A DNA stretch of 13,339 bases from CAZGMC01 sp964526565 (GTDB taxonomy: Bacteria > Pseudomonadota > Alphaproteobacteria > DSM-16000 > Inquilinaceae): NCBI GenBank assembly GCA_964526565.1, contig CAZGMC010000111.1, positions 1 through 13,339 on the forward strand, read 5' to 3'. Shown one piece after another: positions 6,559 to 13,339 of the stretch; positions within the stretch are counted from its first letter, which is position 1, and each line of letters starts with the position of its first letter. A program made the translations under genes and the position numbers. Under the pieces are notes generated by a model, which ran no database searches, was not told the DNA's origin, and saw only the letters and a program-made list of their open reading frames with translations.

Positions 6559-9500
6559 CTATACGAAGTCGAAATCCTGGAAATTGCCGATCGTCCCGTT
6601 GAACACCGCGACAAGCTCATTCGGGCCGCCGGGGAGGCTGTTCTTCAGATAGAGGGCATCACCGCTGTGGATGCCCGTGGGCGCGGGCCCCAGCTCATAC
6701 ATGTCGGCGTCGCCGTGCAGCCGGATCCGATCCACGCCGGTCTCGAAATCCCATACGAACGCAAAGTCTTCGGTACCGTCGGTGCTGTCGTCGCCGTCGT
6801 CGTAGTACACTTTTTCGGAATCGCCCAGAACGAGGATGTCTGAGCCGCCACCGCCACGCAAGACGTCGATCTCGCCGAGGCCGGGGCGGGATGCGCCGGG
6901 ATCAACCGCAATGACGACATCGTTGCCGGCGCCTGCGGCCGTGATGTCGTTGCCCACGATCTCCGTCACCGCGATGTCGTGGAACGTCACGCTCTCAAAA
7001 TGAGAGTTCAGCACGAATGATCCGGTTGCCGGCGCGCTCAGGCGATCCACCGACTCGATGAGCCAGTCGGTTGGCTCGGCCTCGTCCTGCGTCCAGATCT
7101 TCACTTTGTAGAGCCGGTCGTAGATGTCGTACTGCTCTATGCGAGCCTTGAAATTATATGTTTCGCCCTCCGAGAAACTGTAAAGATTCTGCCGCGCGCC
7201 GCCCCAGCCCTCGTAACGGTCGATTGACACCTCGTCTTCACCCCAGAAATAGATCCCCGCACTGTTCTCCCAGCCGGCGTGAGGGTCGTAACCGGGAACG
7301 GGACTGTCGGTATGTCCGTTCCACATGAATCCAAATGCAAACAGACCGCCATGTCTTGGACTTGCAGATTGCAGGTCGTTCATCGTGACCGACAGATTGA
7401 CCTCGTAATTGTCCCAACCGGCGTCGCCCATTGTCAGCAGGCGGTCATAGCCCGGGCGCGCCGGGGTTACGCCAACTCCGTCGAACTCCCAGAGTCCATC
7501 GACCACCTGCACCACGTCCTGCAGGTTCGTCACCGTGCTCCAGTCGATCGCATGGTTGGGCGACCAGCGGTTCCCCGCCTCATAGGCGATCGTCACCTGT
7601 TCGGTCAGGACCGAACCGTCGGCACGCTGGGCGGAAATGACGACCACGTCGTCGTCCGGGCCGGGATCGAGCTCCGCGTAGTCAAGCTCAATGTTGAAGT
7701 CGCCCGGCCGGTCGAGGCGGCGGCCGTCGGACCCGATGACCAGCGCGCGCGATGGTCCGTCATTGAGCGTGTAGGACAGCCCAACCACATCGGCGACCGA
7801 GATGGAGCCGAGGATGTTGGCCCATTTCTGGGTCGCGCCGGGTGTCCCGAAGTGCTGCTCTGACCCATACCAGACATCTATCGGATTGGCGACGGTGACA
7901 TCCACCGTGGCCGTGTCGGCGAGCACGCCGTCCGATATCGTGTATGTAAAGCTGTCGGTGCCCCGGAACCCGGCCTTCGGAACATAGGTCAGCGTGCCGT
8001 CGGCATTGTCGATCACGTTCCCCCGCGCAGGCTGCGTGAAGCCCGTCAAGGTGATCGCATCGCCATTGCCGTCGCGATCATTGCCCATGAGATCGCTCGC
8101 GACGTCAAGCGTCAGCACCGCGTCGACATCGGTTCGAAAGCTGTCGTCCTCGGCCATGGGGGCGACGTTCGTCGGGACGATGACGCCATCCTCGTCCAGT
8201 ATCGGGGTGGCGCTGTTCTCGAAATAGTCGACCTGTGCGGTGTATCCTGGTACTTCGCCTCCGCTCGCCGCGGAACTGCCAGCAAAAAGCCCCATTTTGG
8301 AGACGGTCATCGCCTGGGTCATGCTGTAGGCTTGGCTCCAGGTCTGGCCGTCGCCGGAGCGTTCGAAGACCCACTCGTCGCCGCTGCGGGTCACGCGCAT
8401 GTGCTGCGCCGCGCCCGAACCAATCGCGCTGAACAGCGGAAAGCGCGTCACGCCGTCCTCGATCACGCCGACGATCAGCGTCAAGGTCGAGCCCGTATAG
8501 GCGAGATCGAAGCGCACCCAGTTCAGGTCGTCCTGGATGAACAGGAAGCCGTGCTCCTGGTACTGCTGACTCGGCTCCGTCAGGAAGCCGGCGCTGACCT
8601 GGAAATCCTCGTCCACCACAGTCTGGAGCAGCCGGGGCGCAGTCAGCACGCCGGACACGCTCAACTTGATGCCGGGCGGCGAGTAGATTTCGACAAAACC
8701 ATCGGTTTCGGTCGTGGCAATCTGGGCGAAGCCGTCCATGCCCTCATAGAGCCAGACCGAGTCCAGCGGGCCGCCCGAGAAGTCGTCCGACATGGCCGGG
8801 CTCGCAACCGATATGGTCGCCGTGCCGACGCTGGTCTGGTCGCCGTCGGTGATCGTGTAGGCAAAGCTGTCCGGACCCAGATAGTCGGGCGTCGGCGTAT
8901 AGGTCAGCGTGCCGTCGCCATTGTCGACGATAATGCCATGGGCGGGCTGCGCCGCTTCGACAAAAAGGATCGGATCGCCGTTCTGGTCGGTGTCGTTGAT
9001 CAGGAGGTCCGCCGCGATGTCGATCGTGAACGACGTGTTGACCGGCACCGAGAACAGGTCCTCCCGCGCCACCGGTGGTCCTGGGATCGTGCTGTCGTCG
9101 CTGACGGGATCGGCGGCATTCTCGAAATAATCCACCTGCGCCACATAGCCCGGTGCCCCGCTGGCGCTCGCCGCGAACGGGCCGACCGACGTCACGGTCA
9201 GGGCATGCGTGAAGGACCCAGCCTCGATCCAGTCCGCGCCGTCGCTTGAGACCTCGAAGTGCCACTGATCCCCCGTGCGGTCGACGCGGATATGGGGCAC
9301 CTCCGGCAGCTGCAGGTTGAGCGCAGCGGTCCTGCGCGACGCGCCGCCTTCGGTGACGGCGGCGAAGGCCTGGAGCTGGGTTCCGTTGTGGAGAATGTCG
9401 AAGCGGATCCAGTCGTCCTCATCCTGCTCGACCAGGATGCCCTGCATTTGCGTCTTCTGCTGCGGCGTGGAGAGGAACTTTGCCTCGATCTCAAAATCGA

Positions 9501-12500
9501 CATTGACCGCGGTCTGCATGAAGCGCGCAGCGTCTTTGGCGCCGTTCCACAGATCGTAGACGCCGGTGGGCAGCTTGAGCTCCAGATAGCCTTCGGCATC
9601 CGCCTTGAGGACTTCGGCGGTCCCCGCTGGACCCTCGAACCGCCAATCCGCATAGGCAAAGGCGCCGCTGAAATCGTCGGAGAAAAACCCTGCCGCCGGT
9701 GTCACGCCGATCGCGACGTTCGCGGCGGCGATGTCCTGGCCGTCGCTGACGCGATAGACGAACCCGTCACCCCCCTGGAAGCCGGACTCGGGAGTGTAGC
9801 TGAGGGTGCCGTCGCCATTGTCGACGACGACGCCGTGGGCGGGCTGATCGAAGCCGGCAAGGCTGAGCGCGTCGCCTTCAGGATCGGCATCGTTGGCGAG
9901 CAGTTCGGCGACATTGATCGTCAGCGGCGTATCAATGAACGCCTGAAATACGTCGTCAGCGGGCGTCGGCGCGTCGTTGACCGCCGCGACCGTGATCGTG
10001 ACCGTTCCCTCCGCGGTGCCGCCACGGCCGTCATGGATGGTGTACCCGAAGCTGTCGGTCCCGTTGAAATCGGGATCGGGGGTGTAGGTGAGGGTGTTGT
10101 CGCCATTGTCGGCGAGCACGCCATGGGCGGCGGCACTGAACGCGATCAGCGTGGGCGTGTCGCCATCGGCGTCCGTATCGTTGGCAAGCGGCGCGATGAC
10201 GACCGGCGCATCCTCGGCCGCAGCAACGGAGTCCGCGACAGCGACCGGCGCGGCATTGCCCGCCGCCATCACGTCGATCCGGACGCCGCCGGTTGCGGTA
10301 TTCTCGCCATCACTGACAGCGTAGTCGAAGCCGTCGAAGCCGTGGAAGCCGGGATCGGGCGTATAGGTGAGTGTGCCGTCCCCATTGTCGATGAGGACAC
10401 CATGGGTGGGCTGGTCGAAGCCGGCGAGGCTGACCGCGGCACCCTCGGGATCGCTGTCGTTGGCCAGCAGGTCGGCGGCCACGTCGATGGTCAGTGCGGC
10501 GCCCTCGCCGGTGGCAACGACGTCGTCGGCGGGGACAGGCGCGGCATTCGGCGGGTCCTCGGCAGCGAGAGGATCACTGTCGACCTCGACATAGTCAACC
10601 TGGGCGGTGAAGCCGCTGGCACCGGCGGTGTTGCCGGCGAAGACCCCAGCCTGGGTGACTGCCATGGCATGGCTGAACGAGCCGGCCGGGGTCCACGTCG
10701 CGCCGTCGGCGGAATAGGCCAGGGTCCAGTTGTTGCCGCTGCGTTCGACGCGCAGGTGAGAGGCGCTGCCGGCGGCAACACCTGTGTTGATCTGCGCCGC
10801 CGACACCCCGTCGACGGTCACTGCCGCGAACACGCGCTGGTTCGAGCCGTCGTGGTAGGTGTCGAAGCGCAGCCAGTTGCCGGCGTCCTGCTCGACCAGC
10901 AGGCCCTGCATCTGGAAGCGCTGCGTCGGCGCGCTGAGGAAACGGGCGGCGATGCCGAAATCGCCGTCCGGGGCGTCCTGCAGCACGCGGGTGCCGCGGT
11001 TGCTGCCCCAGGCGTCGTAGTCGCCGGCCGGCACGGTGATCTCGAGATAGCCCTCGCCATCGGCCACCGCCGTGGTGGCCGTGCCGGCCGGACCCTGCCG
11101 CGCCCACATCGGGTCAAGCGCCGCAGCGCTGAAGTCGTCGGAGACGATCGCCAGCGGCGGGTCGACGGTGACGGCGACGGTGGCGCTGTCGGTGGCGGTG
11201 CCGTCGCTGACCGTATAGGTGAAGCTGTCGCTGCCGGTGAAGCCGGCCGCCGGCGTGTAGACGATCCGGTCGTCGGCCGCATCGTCCGGCGTGCCGTTGT
11301 CGTCGATCGCCGCCGTGCCGTGGGCCGGCTGGGTGACGCCGGCCAGGGTCAGGGCGTCGCCGTCGGCGTCGCTGTCGTTGGCCAGCAGGTCGGCGCCGGC
11401 CAGGACCAGCGCGGTGTCCGCGGTGGTCGCAGCGGTGTCGTCCTGGGCCAGCGGCGCGTCGTTGACGGGGGTCACGGTGACGGCGACGGTCGCCGTGGCG
11501 CTGCCGCCGCGGCCGTCGGCGACGGTATAGGTGAAGGCGTCGCTGCCGTGGAAATCGGCCGCCGGGGTGTAGACGACGGTGTCGTCGGCCGCATCGTCCG
11601 GCGTGCCGTTGTCGTCGATCACCGTCGTGCCGTGGGCCGGCTGGGTGACGCCGGCCAGGGTCAGCGCATCGCCGTCGCCGTCGCCGTCATTGGCCAGCAG
11701 CCCGGCGACAGTGATGACCGCCGCCGTGTCCTCGTCGGTCGTCACGGTGTCGTCGCCCGCCGCCGGCGCCGTGTTGGCGGCGTCGATCACCTCGATGGTG
11801 ACGGTGGCGGTGTCGGTGAGGCCGCCGTCGCTGACCGTGTACGTAAAGCTGTCGCTGCCGATGAAGCCGGCCGCCGGGGTGTAGGTCAGGGTGCCGTCGC
11901 CGCTGTCGACGACGCTGCCGCTGGCCGGCTGGGTGAAGCCGGCCAGCGACAGCGGGTCGCCGTCGGCGTCGCTGTCGTTGGCCAGCAGGTCGGCGGCGAC
12001 ATCGAGCACCAGGGCCGTGCCGAGCACCGTGGCCGCCGTGTCGTCCGCGGCCACCGGCGCCACCGGCAGGCCGGCATCCTCGGCGGCGATGGGGGCGGCG
12101 GTGTCGAAGAACCAGTCGACCTGGGCGGTGTGGCCGGGGGCGCCGCCGGTGGCGGCGGCGAACGGCCCGACCGCGGCCACCGCCAGGGCATGGCTGAACG
12201 AGCCGGCCGTGGTCCAGGTCGTGCCGTCGGCGGAATACGCGAACGTCCACGTGTCGCCGCTGCGTTCGACGCGCAGATGAGAGGCGCTGCCGGCGGCGAC
12301 GGCGATGTTGAGCCTGGCCGACGACACGCCGTCGACGGTCGCCGCGGCGAACACGCGCTGGTTCGAGCCGTCGTGGTAGGTGTCGAAGCGCAGCCAGTTG
12401 CNNNNNNNNNNNNNNNNNNNNNNNNNNNNNNNNNNNNNNNNNNNNNNNNNNNNNNNNNNNNNNNNNNNNNNNNNNNNNNNNNNNNNNNNNNNNNNNNNNN

Positions 12501-12609
12501 NGGCCGGACCCTGCCGCGCCCACATCGGGTCAAGCGCCGCAGCGCTGAAGTCGTCGCTTGCGATCATCGGCACACCGAAACCCTCAACAGAAGCCGCGTT
12601 TTCGAGCAA
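6559..12609 (-). CDS. Giant tandem-95 / ConA-like repeat protein with RTX-type C-terminus (interrupted by assembly gap)
   Basis: This frame of 2,016 codons includes 34 unknown residues from the gap. ConA-like modules (DUF1349/GH43_C2 type; DDFS, QxxGxLxxQD, WxRFD, SADGxTW, TAQVDxFE) lie at about 16-178, 487-680, 976-1170 and 1272-1468. Tandem-95/cadherin-like modules (LLANDxDxDGD, QPAHG, DNGDGTLTYTP, DSFTYTVSDG) lie at about 186-275, 282-384, 386-484, 691-782, 788-880, 881-971, 1180-1270 and 1484-1576. A different ConA/LamG-like domain (about 1680-1885) precedes two RTX-like motifs (AGAGNDVVI, RGGGGSDIL) and the tail NGTIGNFQDFDFV, as in type I secretion substrates. There is no signal peptide, which suits that route. 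The role is probably adhesion or matrix building with calcium- and sugar-binding modules. The start is uncertain: TTG 12609 follows a stop directly; ATG 12567 (residue 15) is preferable, with GAGGG 13 bases upstream. Confidence 0.85.
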   Translation of the reverse strand: MLENAASVEGFGVPMIASDDFSAAALDPMWARQGPAXXXXXXXXXXXXXXXXXXXXXXXXXXXXXXXXXXNWLRFDTYHDGSNQRVFAAATVDGVSSARLNIAVAAGSASHLRVERSGDTWTFAYSADGTTWTTAGSFSHALAVAAVGPFAAATGGAPGHTAQVDWFFDTAAPIAAEDAGLPVAPVAADDTAATVLGTALVLDVAADLLANDSDADGDPLSLAGFTQPASGSVVDSGDGTLTYTPAAGFIGSDSFTYTVSDGGLTDTATVTIEVIDAANTAPAAGDDTVTTDEDTAAVITVAGLLANDGDGDGDALTLAGVTQPAHGTTVIDDNGTPDDAADDTVVYTPAADFHGSDAFTYTVADGRGGSATATVAVTVTPVNDAPLAQDDTAATTADTALVLAGADLLANDSDADGDALTLAGVTQPAHGTAAIDDNGTPDDAADDRIVYTPAAGFTGSDSFTYTVSDGTATDSATVAVTVDPPLAIVSDDFSAAALDPMWARQGPAGTATTAVADGEGYLEITVPAGDYDAWGSNRGTRVLQDAPDGDFGIAARFLSAPTQRFQMQGLLVEQDAGNWLRFDTYHDGSNQRVFAAVTVDGVSAAQINTGVAAGSASHLRVERSGNNWTLAYSADGATWTPAGSFSHAMAVTQAGVFAGNTAGASGFTAQVDYVEVDSDPLAAEDPPNAAPVPADDVVATGEGAALTIDVAADLLANDSDPEGAAVSLAGFDQPTHGVLIDNGDGTLTYTPDPGFHGFDGFDYAVSDGENTATGGVRIDVMAAGNAAPVAVADSVAAAEDAPVVIAPLANDTDADGDTPTLIAFSAAAHGVLADNGDNTLTYTPDPDFNGTDSFGYTIHDGRGGTAEGTVTITVAAVNDAPTPADDVFQAFIDTPLTINVAELLANDADPEGDALSLAGFDQPAHGVVVDNGDGTLSYTPESGFQGGDGFVYRVSDGQDIAAANVAIGVTPAAGFFSDDFSGAFAYADWRFEGPAGTAEVLKADAEGYLELKLPTGVYDLWNGAKDAARFMQTAVNVDFEIEAKFLSTPQQKTQMQGILVEQDEDDWIRFDILHNGTQLQAFAAVTEGGASRRTAALNLQLPEVPHIRVDRTGDQWHFEVSSDGADWIEAGSFTHALTVTSVGPFAASASGAPGYVAQVDYFENAADPVSDDSTIPGPPVAREDLFSVPVNTSFTIDIAADLLINDTDQNGDPILFVEAAQPAHGIIVDNGDGTLTYTPTPDYLGPDSFAYTITDGDQTSVGTATISVASPAMSDDFSGGPLDSVWLYEGMDGFAQIATTETDGFVEIYSPPGIKLSVSGVLTAPRLLQTVVDEDFQVSAGFLTEPSQQYQEHGFLFIQDDLNWVRFDLAYTGSTLTLIVGVIEDGVTRFPLFSAIGSGAAQHMRVTRSGDEWVFERSGDGQTWSQAYSMTQAMTVSKMGLFAGSSAASGGEVPGYTAQVDYFENSATPILDEDGVIVPTNVAPMAEDDSFRTDVDAVLTLDVASDLMGNDRDGNGDAITLTGFTQPARGNVIDNADGTLTYVPKAGFRGTDSFTYTISDGVLADTATVDVTVANPIDVWYGSEQHFGTPGATQKWANILGSISVADVVGLSYTLNDGPSRALVIGSDGRRLDRPGDFNIELDYAELDPGPDDDVVVISAQRADGSVLTEQVTIAYEAGNRWSPNHAIDWSTVTNLQDVVQVVDGLWEFDGVGVTPARPGYDRLLTMGDAGWDNYEVNLSVTMNDLQSASPRHGGLFAFGFMWNGHTDSPVPGYDPHAGWENSAGIYFWGEDEVSIDRYEGWGGARQNLYSFSEGETYNFKARIEQYDIYDRLYKVKIWTQDEAEPTDWLIESVDRLSAPATGSFVLNSHFESVTFHDIAVTEIVGNDITAAGAGNDVVIAVDPGASRPGLGEIDVLRGGGGSDILVLGDSEKVYYDDGDDSTDGTEDFAFVWDFETGVDRIRLHGDADMYELGPAPTGIHSGDALYLKNSLPGGPNELVAVFNGTIGNFQDFDFV
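6562..6954 (-). other. RTX-like, type I secretion-style C-terminal region of the giant protein
   Basis: Residues 1886-2016 hold two glycine/aspartate calcium-binding motifs (AAGAGNDVVI and LRGGGGSDIL). An acidic segment YYDDGDDSTDGTED follows, then FVWDFETGVDRIRLHG, ALYLKN and a final aromatic-hydrophobic DFDFV. This pattern is common at the ends of calcium-binding proteins exported by ABC/MFP/TolC-type systems. No such transporter is in the window. Confidence 0.65.
10570..11151 (-). repeat. ConA-like module copy 2, intact twin of the gapped module
   Basis: Residues 487-680 of the giant protein. At the DNA level 10580-10880 closely matches 12100-12401, and 11086-11140 matches 12502-12556 almost base for base. 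This is the natural template for what the N gap should contain: the segment between the two anchors is 10881-11085, 205 bases. Confidence 0.85.
11158..11766 (-). repeat. Two near-identical tandem-95 modules (recent duplication)
   Basis: The modules at about 11158-11454 and 11458-11766 share long runs of identical DNA, for example gtcgtcggccgcatcgtccg at both about 11270 and 11580, and the encoded insert DDNGTPDDAADD. The other six tandem-95 modules lack this insert and differ much more. Their likeness suggests recent duplication or gene conversion. Confidence 0.8.
12076..12564 (-). repeat. ConA-like module copy 1, containing the assembly gap
   Basis: Residues about 16-178. Only its first 21 residues and its second half are readable. 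The readable parts are close copies of module 2: SDDFSAAALDPMWARQGPA is identical in both. It stands directly at the N-terminus with almost nothing before it. Confidence 0.8.
12402..12501. other. Assembly gap (100 N)
   Basis: Exactly 100 N, a conventional filler for a gap of unknown length. Both flanks match module copy 2, so the break is probably a repeat-induced assembly failure. Confidence 0.99.
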
Positions 12610-12947
12610 TCATGTCGCGAATGGTCCGGCCGGGCACTCTGTGCAACGGCATACACCCAGCCGTCTGTAAGATAGCATCTTTTCCTTGATAAAGGCCCCT
12701 GGATTCCGCAAATTTTTTATTTGAATGTCTTCTTCTTGTCGATCTGAAAAAGCGCCAGCCAATGTTGACTGACGCGTTTACGCGTACTGTATTATGGAGG
12801 CTTTCTGCAACCGCCCATCAAAGAGAGTAATTTTAGAGAGCGGCAATTGACATTCTAGCGTTCCTGTCTGCATCCCGTCGAAATCAACGGTCGCGCCGCG
12901 ATTCTGTGGGGTGTGCTATTGTGCCGCGAAATCCAGACTTTGCCGTG
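12610..12947. promoter_or_regulatory. AT-richer non-coding region upstream of the giant gene
   Basis: About 340 bases without a supported gene and clearly richer in A+T than the flanks. On the - strand an extended -10-like TGCTATCTT (the TATCTT hexamer at 12669-12674) would start transcription about 95 bases before ATG 12567. No good -35 accompanies it. Two acgcgt words separated by tt (12772-12785) form a small inverted repeat. No terminator or RNA gene was recognised. Confidence 0.3.
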
Positions 12948-13339
12948 GGGTTGCTTCGCTGCGCTCGCAAAGACGGGTGGGGCTGTCCGCGCCATCCCGG
13001 AGGCTGGGTGCGCCTCGCGATCCCGGAGGGTGGGGTCTCCTCGCCACCCTCCCCGTCACCGCGAGCGCAGCGACGCGGCCCAGGTCCGGCGGCGCCCGTC
13101 CGGAAAGCCATGGGTCGCGCCAGCGGCGCCACTGGGTTGCTTCGCTGCGCTCGCAAAGACGGGTGGGGCTGTCCGCGCCATCCCGGAGGCTGGGTGCGCC
13201 TCGCGATCCCGGAGGGTGGGGTCTCCTCGCCACCCTCCCCGTCACCGCGAGCGCAGCGACGCGGCCCAGGTCCGGCGGCGCCGCCCCTCCCCGTCACCGC
13301 GAGCGCAGCGACGCGGCCCAGGTCCGGCGGCGCCCGTCC
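12948..13339. repeat. 186-bp tandem palindromic intergenic element, two copies plus a partial third
   Basis: The unit begins gggttgcttcgctgcgctcg at 12948 and again at 13134, a period of 186 bp with near-perfect identity through about 13282. A further 52-bp partial duplication (13233-13284 against 13285-13336) runs to the window end. Within each unit the left end (ttgcttcgctgcgctcgc) is a degenerate inverted copy of gcgagcgcagcgacgcgg about 100 bp downstream, as in small inverted-repeat elements. The gcgagcgcagcgaagcaa type of sequence is a widespread intergenic repeat in Proteobacteria; its translation (LRAQRSNP, CERSEAT) is a common false-ORF signature. Confidence 0.9.
13025..13052. repeat. 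Perfect 9-bp-stem hairpin inside the 186-bp element (also 13211-13238)
   Basis: GGAGGGTGG (13025-13033) and CCACCCTCC (13044-13052) are exact reverse complements around the 10-base loop ggtctcctcg. The second unit repeats the hairpin unchanged at 13211-13219 and 13230-13238. Confidence 0.9.

Noticed and set aside
9259..12675. Open frame of 1,138 codons on the + strand opposite the giant gene
   Set aside because: It is the antisense of GC-rich repeats. Its product is Gly/Arg/Val/Asp-rich with no domain, while the - strand frame carries clear modules throughout.
12884..13297. Open frames on the - strand with LRAQRSNP / CERSEAT peptides
   Set aside because: They are translations of a tandem intergenic repeat; the repeated peptide is a typical false-ORF signature.
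12948..13339. CRISPR array
   Set aside because: The repeat period is 186 bp with the spacer-like parts also identical, so there are no unique spacers.

Overview
The window is GC-rich DNA that reads like an alphaproteobacterium, probably from or near the Rhodospirillales. This rests on base composition, the ihfB-lapA gene pair, and the style of the proteins; no rRNA or other phylogenetic marker is present, so it is an inference. One 100-base run of N (12402-12501) marks an assembly gap.

Left block (about 1-3383, + strand): ihfB (IHF beta subunit), a LapA-domain membrane protein, an ornithine cyclodeaminase/mu-crystallin family dehydrogenase and an AGE-family sugar epimerase/isomerase. All point the same way and the last two are 3 bp apart, so they look like one transcription unit or two overlapping ones. 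Three separate 12-bp tandem repeats lie in this block: upstream of ihfB, between ihfB and lapA, and inside the 5' end of the epimerase gene.

Middle block (3386-6462): a split polysaccharide co-polymerase system. A Wzz/EpsF-type chain-length protein without a kinase domain is on the - strand. Diverging from it is an EpsG-like BY-kinase homologue on the + strand, with an N-terminal MshEN-like domain. The kinase Walker motifs are degenerate and it has no C-terminal tyrosine cluster. The two genes share a 419-bp intergenic region. No glycosyltransferase, flippase or polymerase is visible here, so the rest of the EPS machinery must lie elsewhere.

Right block (6559-12609, - strand): one giant gene for a secreted, surface-type protein of at least 2,016 codons. 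It alternates four concanavalin A-like (DUF1349/GH43_C2-type) modules with eight tandem-95/cadherin-like modules, followed by a distinct ConA-like domain and an RTX-like, type I secretion-style C-terminus. The assembly gap falls inside its first ConA-like module. The best internal copy predicts 205 missing bases rather than 100, which leaves the frame unchanged, but further repeat units could be hidden there. A plausible reading is that this block encodes matrix biology: the Wzz/kinase pair would control polysaccharide length and the giant protein would be a secreted matrix protein or adhesin.

Right edge (12610-13339): an AT-richer non-coding stretch that probably holds the promoter of the giant gene, followed by a 186-bp tandemly duplicated palindromic intergenic element that runs to the end of the window.
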